DNA of 5,958 nt from assembly GCA_964443075.1 (NCBI GenBank), contig CAYUCB010000440.1:1-5958 (forward strand), in the 5' to 3' direction. Below, piece by piece: positions 1 to 5,248 of this stretch. The notes beneath the pieces are model-generated. The model was given only the letters and a program-made list of their open reading frames with translations. It was not told where the DNA came from and did no database searches. A program made the position numbers and the translations under genes. This DNA is from DSQQ01 sp964443075. Its GTDB lineage: Bacteria > Chloroflexota > Anaerolineae > 4572-78 > J111. Within the stretch, counting starts at the first letter, position 1, and each line of letters begins with the position of its first letter.

Positions 1-20
1 TTGCAAAAAATAACCGATTT

Positions 21-44
21 GTAAATTACCCCGCAAATTACCGG
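21..44. repeat. Two adjacent 12-bp imperfect direct repeats upstream of gltA
   Basis: GTAAATTACCCC (21-32) is followed directly by GCAAATTACCGG (33-44). The units share AAATTACC and agree at 9 of 12 positions. A weaker related stretch, GCAAAAAATAACCG, lies at 3-16. The pair sits 40-60 bases before the gltA start, where a regulator could bind. I see no convincing -35/-10 pair here, so an operator role is only a guess. Confidence 0.35.
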
Positions 45-72
45 AGAACCAAAATAATTCACCTATAGCTTT

Positions 73-79
73 AAGGAGG
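73..79 (+). promoter_or_regulatory. Strong Shine-Dalgarno sequence for gltA
   Basis: AAGGAGG is close to the full anti-16S consensus and ends four bases before the ATG at 84. It is the strongest ribosome binding site in the window. It fixes the gltA start and fits a highly translated central-metabolism enzyme. Confidence 0.8.
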
Positions 80-83
80 AAGC

Positions 84-1370
84 ATGAGCAACAACAGTTT
101 AACCATCACCGACAATCGTACCGGGAAAACTTATGAGGTTCCCATAGAGCACGACACCATTCGGGCGACAGATTTGCGCAAAATCAAGGTTGCCCCTGAT
201 GATTTTGGCATGATGACCTACGACCCGGCCTATATGAATACGGCCGCTTGCAAAAGCAGCATTTCATATATTGATGGGGATAAAGGCATTCTACGGTATC
301 GAGGGTACCCTATTGAACAGTTGGCCGAGCAGAGCACCTACCTGGAAGTAGCCTATCTGCTTATTTACGGTGAACTGCCCGATAAAGACGAACTGGCCTA
401 TTGGACCAACCGCATCATGCGCCATCTGTTTTTGCATAAAAATCTTGAGCAGCTTATCGAAGCCTTTCGCTATGATGCCCACCCGATGAATGTCCTCATC
501 AGCGCCGTATCGGCCATGTCAACCCTGTACCCGGACGCCAGAAAAGTGGACGACCCCCAAGTGCGAGAAAAACAAATCTGGCGTATTCTGGGGATGCTGC
601 CTACCGTAGCCGCTTTTGCTTACCGCCACCGCATTGGCCGGCCCTACAACTACCCCGATAACTCACTGAGTTATTCTGCCAACTTGCTCTATATGTTGGA
701 TTATATGAACCAACGGAATTATGAAGTGAATCCGGTAGTAGCCAGAGCCATGGATGTGCTGTTTATTCTGCACGCCGACCACGAACAGAACTGCTCTACC
801 TCAACCATGCGGGGCGTTGGCTCCAGCCGGGTTGACCCGTACTGCGCCCTTTCTGCCGCCGCCGCCGCCCTGTACGGCCCGCTGCACGGTGGGGCTAACG
901 AAGCCGTTCTGCTGATGCTCAACGAAATCGGCACGGTTTCTAACATCCCCGGCTTCATCGAAAAGGTTAAAAAAGGTGAAGGCCGGCTGATGGGCTTTGG
1001 GCATCGGGTTTACAAAAACTACGACCCCCGGGCTAAAATTATCCGCCAGGTGGCCCACGAAGTTTTTGCCGTAACCGGCAGCAACCCCCTGCTTGATGTG
1101 GCGGTTGAGTTAGAGCGCATTGCCCTGCAAGATGATTACTTCATTTCCCGCAAACTCTACCCCAACGTAGATTTTTACAGCGGTATCATCTACCAGGCCA
1201 TCCGCTTCCCGATTGATATGTTCCCCTTCCTCTTTGCCATTCCCCGCGCTTCGGGCTGGTTGGCCCAATGGCTAGAAATGCTGGACGACCCGGAACAGAA
1301 AATCGCCCGTCCTCGCCAAATCTACACCGGCTATGACACCCGTGATTATGTGCCGCTAGAACAGCGGTAA
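84..1370 (+). CDS. gltA: Citrate synthase, GltA type (428 aa)
   Basis: This cytoplasmic enzyme condenses acetyl-CoA with oxaloacetate to give citrate and CoA, the first step of the TCA cycle. The length almost equals that of E. coli GltA (427 aa), and it keeps that type's N-terminal extension of about 45 residues before the all-helical core. Visible motifs are HADHEQN (H230-N236), GPLHGGANEA with catalytic H268, GFGHRVYKNYDPRA with H307 and R316, NVDFYSG with catalytic D363, and the C-terminal ARPRQIYTGY stretch. The catalytic His/His/Asp set is therefore complete. E. coli-type enzymes are hexameric and inhibited by NADH; whether this one is cannot be told from motifs alone. The ATG is set by AAGGAGG just upstream. 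The gene is closed by a strong hairpin terminator, so it is probably transcribed separately from the second citrate synthase that follows. Assignment to citrate synthase is secure. Confidence 0.96.
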   Translation: MSNNSLTITDNRTGKTYEVPIEHDTIRATDLRKIKVAPDDFGMMTYDPAYMNTAACKSSISYIDGDKGILRYRGYPIEQLAEQSTYLEVAYLLIYGELPDKDELAYWTNRIMRHLFLHKNLEQLIEAFRYDAHPMNVLISAVSAMSTLYPDARKVDDPQVREKQIWRILGMLPTVAAFAYRHRIGRPYNYPDNSLSYSANLLYMLDYMNQRNYEVNPVVARAMDVLFILHADHEQNCSTSTMRGVGSSRVDPYCALSAAAAALYGPLHGGANEAVLLMLNEIGTVSNIPGFIEKVKKGEGRLMGFGHRVYKNYDPRAKIIRQVAHEVFAVTGSNPLLDVAVELERIALQDDYFISRKLYPNVDFYSGIIYQAIRFPIDMFPFLFAIPRASGWLAQWLEMLDDPEQKIARPRQIYTGYDTRDYVPLEQR

Positions 1371-1373
1371 GCC

Positions 1374-1411
1374 AAAAACCCTTGAGGTAATTAAAACCTC
1401 AAGGGTTTTTT
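1374..1411 (+). terminator. Intrinsic terminator after gltA
   Basis: A perfect 15-bp stem (1374-1388 paired with 1396-1410) encloses a 7-base loop, AATTAAA. The core is CCCTTGAGG/CCTCAAGGG, and six T follow on the plus strand with five A on the other side, so it could work in both directions. It starts only three bases after the gltA stop codon. Confidence 0.93.
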
Positions 1412-1446
1412 ATAAGGCGCAAATTTTCACAAACTATCGTGGCTTT

Positions 1447-1475
1447 TTAACAAATTTCAAGGGTTGTGTTAAGCT
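1447..1475 (+). promoter_or_regulatory. Candidate sigma-70-type promoter for the second citrate synthase
   Basis: TTAACA (1447-1452, five of six to TTGACA) is followed after 17 bases by TAAGCT (1470-1475). The -10 is preceded by TG plus one base, an extended -10 arrangement. The -10 itself matches only the T-A---T core. The leader would be roughly 55 bases. It lies just after the gltA terminator, where a new promoter is needed. Confidence 0.42.
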
Positions 1476-1481
1476 GTAAAC

Positions 1482-1515
1482 ATTCGTATTTCGTTCATTT
1501 GGCGCAAAAACGAAT
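1482..1515 (+). repeat. Imperfect inverted repeat in the leader of the second citrate synthase
   Basis: ATTCGTATTT (1482-1491) can pair with AAAAACGAAT (1506-1515) at nine of ten positions around a 14-base loop. It ends 12 bases before the GAGGGA ribosome binding site (1528-1533). It could be a leader hairpin or an operator. It is AT-rich, so it may also be chance. Confidence 0.3.
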
Positions 1516-1538
1516 CATTTTATCATTGAGGGATAGTT

Positions 1539-2678
1539 ATGTCTGAAATAAAAGCCGGATTACAAGATATTGTGGTTGGCCAACAAGATATTTGCTTTAT
1601 TGACGGCGACAAGGGCGAATTGATTTATCGAGGCTATCACATTGACGAGTTGGCCCCTTATGCCACCTTTGAAGAAGCGGTCTATTTGCTCTGGCATAGT
1701 AAATTGCCCAGCCAGCAGGAGTTAAGCCTGCTCAATGATCGGCTGGTTAGCCGCCGGGTCTTAAACCCCGATCATTTACGTCTCATCCAGTCTATGCCCA
1801 AAAATGCCCGGCCTATGTCGGTGTGCCGTACCGGCGTATCGCAAATTGGCTTATACGACCCGGAACGGCTACTGTTTGATAAAGAAAGCAGCATGCTTAA
1901 AGCTGACGACATCCTGGCCAAAATGCCCACAATTATGGCCACCTTTGCCCGTTACCGCAAAGATTTAAAACCCATCCCCCCCCGCGAAGACCTGGGCCAC
2001 GCCGCCAATTTTTTATGGATGCTAACCGGCAAAGAACCCACCCCCGAAGCCGAAAAAGCTCTGGATATGTACCTGGTGCTACTGGCCGAACACGATTATA
2101 ACGCCTCTACCTTTGCCTGCCGGGTTACGGCCTCAACCTGGGCCGGTTTGTATTCTTCCGTGGTGAGCGGCATTGGCACCCTGAGCGGCCATGCTCATGG
2201 CGGAGCCGTGCAAGAAGCGATGGAACAGTTTCAAGAAATTGGCAACGTGGAAAATGTGGAGCCGTGGTTTAAAGGCTGTATGAAAAGCAACAAGCGCATT
2301 ATGGGCATCGGCCACCGCGTTTACAAAACGCTCGACCCCCGCGCCCCCCATCTGCGGGCTAAAGTAGAAGCTCTGGCCGGTCAGTCAGAATACCGCAAAT
2401 GGTTTGATATTGCTGCCAAACTGGAAGAAATAGCCGGGCAGCACCCCTACTTTAAAGAGCGCAAACTCTACCCCAACGTAGATTACTACTCTGCCCCGCT
2501 GCTGCACATGCTTGGCCTTGAGGCCGACATGTTTACGCCGATGTTTGCCATCAGCCGTATCGCCGGTTGGGTGGCCCACATTATGGATCAATACGCCGAT
2601 AACCGGCTCATCCGCCCTCGGGCCGACTACGTGGGGCCAAAAGGCTTAAAGTGGACTCCCTTAGAGGAGCGAGGTTGA
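1539..2678 (+). CDS. Second citrate synthase family protein (citrate or 2-methylcitrate synthase, 379 aa)
   Basis: This citrate synthase paralogue lacks the N-terminal extension of GltA and has the length of short, dimeric-type citrate and 2-methylcitrate synthases. It would condense acetyl-CoA or propionyl-CoA with oxaloacetate in the cytoplasm. It starts directly in the core with the FIDGDKGELIYRGY motif. Active-site motifs are LLAEHDYNAST, GHAHGGA with catalytic H220, GIGHRVYKTLDPRA with H259 and R268, NVDYYSA with D315, and RPRADYVGP near the end. The catalytic triad is intact. Odd points are a second His (H218) two residues before H220, and AVQEAM where gltA next door has ANEAVL. GAGGGA at 1528-1533 supports the ATG. 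No prpB, prpD or other propionate gene is in the window, so citrate and 2-methylcitrate synthase activity cannot be separated here. The family call is secure; the substrate is open. Confidence 0.92.
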   Translation: MSEIKAGLQDIVVGQQDICFIDGDKGELIYRGYHIDELAPYATFEEAVYLLWHSKLPSQQELSLLNDRLVSRRVLNPDHLRLIQSMPKNARPMSVCRTGVSQIGLYDPERLLFDKESSMLKADDILAKMPTIMATFARYRKDLKPIPPREDLGHAANFLWMLTGKEPTPEAEKALDMYLVLLAEHDYNASTFACRVTASTWAGLYSSVVSGIGTLSGHAHGGAVQEAMEQFQEIGNVENVEPWFKGCMKSNKRIMGIGHRVYKTLDPRAPHLRAKVEALAGQSEYRKWFDIAAKLEEIAGQHPYFKERKLYPNVDYYSAPLLHMLGLEADMFTPMFAISRIAGWVAHIMDQYADNRLIRPRADYVGPKGLKWTPLEERG

Positions 2679-2715
2679 TTAAATTTTAGCGCGCCGGCCC
2701 AAAACCTTAGAGCCT

Positions 2716-2808
2716 GTTTCTTAAATGAGAAACCCGGTTTTTTGGTAACAATTTAACGCTGTTTGCGGCCATACGGCGGCTATTTTAAGGCTTAAAAACC
2801 GGGTTTCT
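2716..2808. repeat. Inverted-repeat element between convergent genes
   Basis: AGAAACCCGGTTTTT (2728-2742) and AAAAACCGGGTTTCT (2794-2808) are perfect 15-bp inverted copies around a 51-base centre. A shorter hairpin, GTTTCT (2716-2721) with AGAAAC (2728-2733), uses the same left arm, so two foldings compete. The element fills most of the gap between the second citrate synthase and the convergent CxxC gene. It could act as a weak bidirectional terminator, but the long centre argues against a classical one. From memory, AGAAACCCGG/CCGGGTTTCT palindromes are dispersed in cyanobacterial and some Chloroflexota genomes, so a small non-coding mobile element is likely. Confidence 0.7.
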
Positions 2809-2847
2809 AAGTTTGGGTTGGCGCGTTTTTGAGGCAAAAGCAATTTG

Positions 2848-3168
2848 TCAGGGCTGTTCTGGTTTAGCAGACTGGGCCGCCTCATATTCTTGTCGGGTAA
2901 TAAATTCACCCCTGGCTACATCACGGTCAAGCAGACGGCGGTTATGATCAAACGTCAACGTTACCTCAATCCGCTCAAAACAGAGGCGGCTGCCCACCAG
3001 AGTTTTGTGAATCACATAGCCACCCTCATCGCTCTGGCTTAAGCTATTTTGCAAATCAATCCGGGTTTTGATAACCTCATGGCAGCGGCTGCAACGCACG
3101 TAAATCCAGTAACCTTCATCACGTTGGCTGCCGCTAAAGATAGATTTAAAAGAATCAAGAAAGCCCAT
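2848..3168 (-). CDS. Small CxxC-containing conserved hypothetical protein (106 aa)
   Basis: I cannot assign a function. The protein opens with a short amphipathic stretch (MGFLDSFKSIFSG), then YWIYVRCSRCHEVIKTRIDL with C26-x2-C29 and H30. A third Cys follows in GSRLCFERIEV (C63), then alternating beta-type segments (IEVTLTF) and a charged tail (GEFITRQEYEAAQ). There is no signal peptide or membrane segment, so it should be cytosolic. The CxxC suggests a metal or redox site, but a second CxxC for a full zinc ribbon is missing. I recall similar short proteins in Chloroflexota genomes, which would make it lineage-conserved. The ATG at 3168 is preferred over an in-frame TTG at 3180, because GAGGG lies five bases before the ATG and would overlap the TTG codon. 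It is convergent with the second citrate synthase and divergent from the ABM gene. Confidence 0.8.
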   Translation of the reverse strand: MGFLDSFKSIFSGSQRDEGYWIYVRCSRCHEVIKTRIDLQNSLSQSDEGGYVIHKTLVGSRLCFERIEVTLTFDHNRRLLDRDVARGEFITRQEYEAAQSAKPEQP

Positions 3169-3230
3169 AGTTACCCTCAAAAAGTTGTGTTGATTTTTAT
3201 CGGGATTGAATCCTTACCAAACCGGGCTTA

Positions 3231-3236
3231 ATTATA
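3231..3236 (-). promoter_or_regulatory. Candidate -10 element for the CxxC gene
   Basis: Reading the minus strand, a perfect TATAAT lies 62 bases before the ATG at 3168, in the sequence TGGTTATAAT. There is no good -35 at 17 bases. A TG lies one base off the extended -10 position. The placement in the divergent gap is right, but the evidence is a single hexamer. Confidence 0.42.
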
Positions 3237-3314
3237 ACCAGTAATTCCAAATAGGGTATTTTTGCCTGGGTTTGCACTCCTTACAGAGCCGCGCAACCCG
3301 TTGGAGTTTTAACC

Positions 3315-3632
3315 ATGTTTATCGTCATGAATCGCTTTTATGTTAAACCGGAATATGCCGGGCAGTTTGAAACCCGTATCCAAAACCGTCCCGGACAGGT
3401 TGAACAACAGCCGGGCTTTATCCGGGTGCAGCTTTTACGCCCCACTACCCCTGCCGACCCTTACATTGTGCTGACTCTCTGGCAAAGCCAAACCGATTTT
3501 GAAGCTTGGGTTAAGGCCGACACCTTTACCGCCCACCATGCCGGCCCCCGCACCCTCTCCGGCGATATTTTTACGCGGCCCAACCAGGTAGAAACCTTTA
3601 TTCTCATCCTCGATTCCTTAGAGCGTGTCTAA
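3315..3632 (+). CDS. ABM-fold monooxygenase, IsdG/HmoA-like (105 aa)
   Basis: This small cytosolic protein of the antibiotic biosynthesis monooxygenase (ABM) superfamily has a dimeric ferredoxin-like fold and the usual length of about 100 residues. In order it shows a first strand MFIVMNRFYV, a helix (residues 12-24), the VEQQPGFIRVQLLRP hairpin, a YIVLTLWQSQTDFEAW strand-helix, DTFTAHHAG, and a last strand VETFILILD. By my own alignment with IsdG, the heme-degradation triad Asn7/Trp67/His77 falls on N6, W65 and H75, all present. Oxidative heme breakdown with iron release is therefore the best guess, though many ABM proteins act on other substrates and no heme or iron uptake genes are adjacent. 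TTGGAG (3301-3306) supports the ATG. The stop codon lies inside the left arm of the repeat element at 3627-3753, so the last residues may have been set by its insertion. Confidence 0.87.
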   Translation: MFIVMNRFYVKPEYAGQFETRIQNRPGQVEQQPGFIRVQLLRPTTPADPYIVLTLWQSQTDFEAWVKADTFTAHHAGPRTLSGDIFTRPNQVETFILILDSLERV

Positions 3633-3753
3633 AAAATTTTCATTATCTACGAAGAACACGAAGGAACACGAATAAAAGGCAAGAAATTCGTGGCTCTTCG
3701 TGTCCTTCGTGGATTTTGCCCTGGCGAATCTACAAATCTACGAATTTTTAGAC
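3627..3753. repeat. Nested inverted-repeat element, possibly MITE-like, overlapping the ABM stop codon
   Basis: Outer arms GTCTAAAAAATT (3627-3638) and AATTTTTAGAC (3743-3753) enclose inner arms 3647-3672 and 3687-3712, which pair at 21 of 26 positions around a 14-base loop. The inner left arm holds two GAACACGAA units with a 10-base period (3654-3662, 3664-3672). The right arm holds three TTCGTG units. ATCTACGAA occurs in direct orientation at 3645-3653 and 3736-3744, between the outer and inner arms. There is no reading frame of note. I recall TTCGTGTCCTTCGTGG-type repeats from many environmental genomes. It may also end ABM transcripts, but there is no clean T-run after a stem. Confidence 0.72.
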
Positions 3754-3767
3754 GACCTTTTAGAAAA

Positions 3768-3790
3768 AAGTACCGTAGGTACTTAAGTAC
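3768..3790. promoter_or_regulatory. Overlapping palindromes upstream of the secreted protein gene
   Basis: AAGTACC-GTA-GGTACTT (3768-3784) is a perfect 7-bp inverted repeat with a 3-base centre. It overlaps a perfect 12-bp palindrome, GTACTTAAGTAC (3779-3790). Together they give three alternating AAGTAC/GTACTT half-sites 39-61 bases before the ATG at 3829. The layout suits a dimeric regulator binding site or a competing hairpin. No regulator gene is nearby. Confidence 0.45.
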
Positions 3791-3815
3791 AGCTACAAAA
3801 TAACCCAAAATCGGG

Positions 3816-3821
3816 TAAAAT
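3816..3821 (+). promoter_or_regulatory. Candidate -10 for a leaderless transcript
   Basis: TAAAAT ends seven bases before the ATG at 3829, the spacing at which transcription would begin at or near the A of the start codon. There is no Shine-Dalgarno sequence before this ATG, which fits leaderless translation. No good -35 is visible. Confidence 0.35.
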
Positions 3822-3828
3822 AGCGGCA

Positions 3829-5025
3829 ATGAAATCCGCCAGAATCTTTACCCAACTTGTCTGCACCTTCTTACTTAGTTTGAGCCTGCCTGCTCTGGGG
3901 TTAATCCTTTGGCCCGGCCAGCCTGTTCAGGCTGACACCTCGCCGGCGGCCAATGGCCCTGTCACCGGACAGGCCGATACCACTGCCCCGGTTTTTACCG
4001 CCCCGGTCTTACTCGCCCCCGCCGATGGCCTTACCCTCACCACCGCCTGGCCCGCCTTCGATTGGGCCGATGCCGCCGATGCCGAAAGCGGCGTTATCAG
4101 CTATACCCTGGCCCTCACCGGCCCAACCGCCGCCGATAACCAGGCCATTACCACCACCGGCTCTAGCTATACCCCCACCCTGCCTCTGGCGAATGGCTTC
4201 TACACCTGGACCGTTCAGGCCCACGACGCCGCCGGCAATGCCAGCGACTTTGTTGCCCCCTATACCTTCACCGTTGAAATCACCTTTACCGGCGAAGTCA
4301 CCTGGCTGCTCTACCTGCCGATTGTCGTCAAACCAGAACCGGCCCCCACCTGCCCTACCAGTTCTAACGCCACCTTTAACCTTATCCCCCTTCAGGGCAG
4401 CCCCGCCGATCACCCCGACTACCTGCACGGCGATTTTAACCTGAGCCTGCGCGGCTATAACCCCACCAGCGACATTTTGGATCTGGTTAACTACAGCGGC
4501 AGCACCGATGCCAACGCCCCTCAACTGGCCGGTCTGTTTGAACCCAACCGCTTTCCGGGCGTTAGCTCCGTTTACCGGGTCAATAGCTGGAACTGGGCCT
4601 GCGGCCCGCACGGCTGTAAAGGCTCCGCAATTACCAATCCGCCGGTAACCCTGGCCGGGCTGACCACCACCTCCGGCGAACCCATTTCCATCCCGGAGCG
4701 CAGCTCTAACATTTACCCCGGCAACTTTAAAGTAATGGTGCTCTACGCCGAAGAACGGCGCATTACCCTGGGCTACACCCGCGATGATACCATCGCCAAC
4801 GGTTACGCCGTTCATGTGGAAGATGTCTGTGTTGACCCCAACCTGCTGGCCCTCTACCGCAGTCAAATCACCAGCGATGGCTGGCGTAAGACCGGCCAAC
4901 TACCCGCCCTGCGCAACAACCAGCCCTTTGGCACGGCCCTGGATACCGAAATCCTGGTCGCCATCAGAGACCGGGGTAGTTTTATGGACCCGCGCTCCCG
5001 CAAAGATTGGTGGCCAGGCTATTAA
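3829..5025 (+). CDS. Exported protein with Fn3/Ig-like domain and an unassigned C-terminal domain (398 aa)
   Basis: The N-terminus is a Sec signal peptide: K2 and R5, a hydrophobic core at about 6-28, and a likely cut after VQA at residue 35. A Pro/Ala/Thr-rich stretch (36-57) leads to a beta-sandwich resembling fibronectin III or bacterial Ig-like domains (about 59-150), with SGVISYTLAL, GFYTWTVQAHDAAGNAS and a closing YTFTVE. A linker with LYLPIVVK (161-168) follows, then a C-terminal domain (about 175-398) I cannot assign to a named family. It contains WACGPHGC, KVMVLYAEERRITLGYTR, GYAVHVEDVCVDPNLLALY and the end motif RDRGSFMDPRSRKDWW. The mature part has four Cys (175, 258, 263, 334), suited to disulfides outside the cell. 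I vaguely recall this end motif in Chloroflexota secreted proteins, sometimes beside peptidases, so a surface or cell-wall role is possible but unproven. There is no ribosome binding site before the ATG. The gene is strongly C-rich at third positions, which creates long false frames on the other strand. Confidence 0.88.
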   Translation: MKSARIFTQLVCTFLLSLSLPALGLILWPGQPVQADTSPAANGPVTGQADTTAPVFTAPVLLAPADGLTLTTAWPAFDWADAADAESGVISYTLALTGPTAADNQAITTTGSSYTPTLPLANGFYTWTVQAHDAAGNASDFVAPYTFTVEITFTGEVTWLLYLPIVVKPEPAPTCPTSSNATFNLIPLQGSPADHPDYLHGDFNLSLRGYNPTSDILDLVNYSGSTDANAPQLAGLFEPNRFPGVSSVYRVNSWNWACGPHGCKGSAITNPPVTLAGLTTTSGEPISIPERSSNIYPGNFKVMVLYAEERRITLGYTRDDTIANGYAVHVEDVCVDPNLLALYRSQITSDGWRKTGQLPALRNNQPFGTALDTEILVAIRDRGSFMDPRSRKDWWPGY

Positions 5026-5116
5026 TTGACCGCCGACTACCGACCGCAGAACCGTTAAAAAGCGGCAACTCTTTCTCTCTTGTAACCACTCAGCCTAAAC
5101 CGTTTAGTTTATTTAG

Positions 5117-5165
5117 ACTACAGAATACACGGAATTTTTCGCTTTTTTTCTGTGTGTTCAGTGGT
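5117..5165. repeat. Imperfect inverted repeat of the CTACAGAATACACGGAA type
   Basis: The arm at 5117-5134 pairs with 5148-5165 at 14 of 18 positions, around a T-rich 13-base loop (5135-5147). Two of the four mismatches become G-U pairs in RNA. The left arm shares CTAC..A..ACACG.A spacing with the inner left arm of the element at 3647. The remainder of the gap 5026-5248 shows a GACCGC repeated with a 14-base period (5028-5033, 5042-5047), a T-rich run and no gene. The element may weakly terminate transcripts of the exported protein gene. Confidence 0.6.
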
Positions 5166-5210
5166 TAATGCTTGACCTCTTGCCCGCTTAACAGATACCC
5201 CCCTTTTAAT

Positions 5211-5239
5211 TTGTGTAATGGCTGTAGGCGGCGTAAACT
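5211..5239 (+). promoter_or_regulatory. Weak promoter candidate for aat
   Basis: TTGTGT (5211-5216) and TAAACT (5234-5239) are separated by 17 bases. They match consensus at three and four of six positions. The -10 ends nine bases before the ATG, which would leave almost no leader. This agrees with the lack of a Shine-Dalgarno sequence near the start. Confidence 0.27.
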
Positions 5240-5248
5240 TTCAACGCT

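Noticed and set aside
2728..2808. Classical intrinsic terminator for the second citrate synthase
   Set aside because: The 15-bp arms are 51 bases apart and no T-run follows the right arm on the plus strand, so it is listed as a repeat.
3169..3180. TTG start adding four residues to the CxxC protein
   Set aside because: The GAGGG ribosome binding site lies at 3174-3178, overlapping that TTG codon and correctly spaced for the ATG at 3168.
2845..3231. Two short plus-strand frames opposite the CxxC gene
   Set aside because: Neither has a ribosome binding site or recognisable motif. Both are shadows of the minus-strand gene with its conserved-looking CxxC protein.
3647..3712. CRISPR-like or tandem repeat array
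   Set aside because: The GAACACGAA units are only 10 bases apart and are mirrored as an inverted repeat, with no regular spacers and no cas genes.
3953..4444. Pro-rich plus-strand frame inside the exported protein gene (163 codons)
   Set aside because: It is almost entirely Pro/Ser/Ala/Leu, a frame-shifted reading of the same C-rich sequence, with no ribosome binding site.
4009..4899. Long open frame on the minus strand opposite the exported protein (296 codons)
   Set aside because: It is Gly/Ala/Val-rich low-complexity sequence with no motif. It arises from the C-rich third positions of the real plus-strand gene, which has a signal peptide and recognisable domains.
5028..5047. GACCGC repeated at a 14-base period after the exported protein gene
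   Set aside because: There are only two short units, too little to call a repeat element.
5173..5178. TTGACC as a -35 box for aat
   Set aside because: No acceptable -10 lies 16-18 bases downstream; the sequence there is TACCCC.
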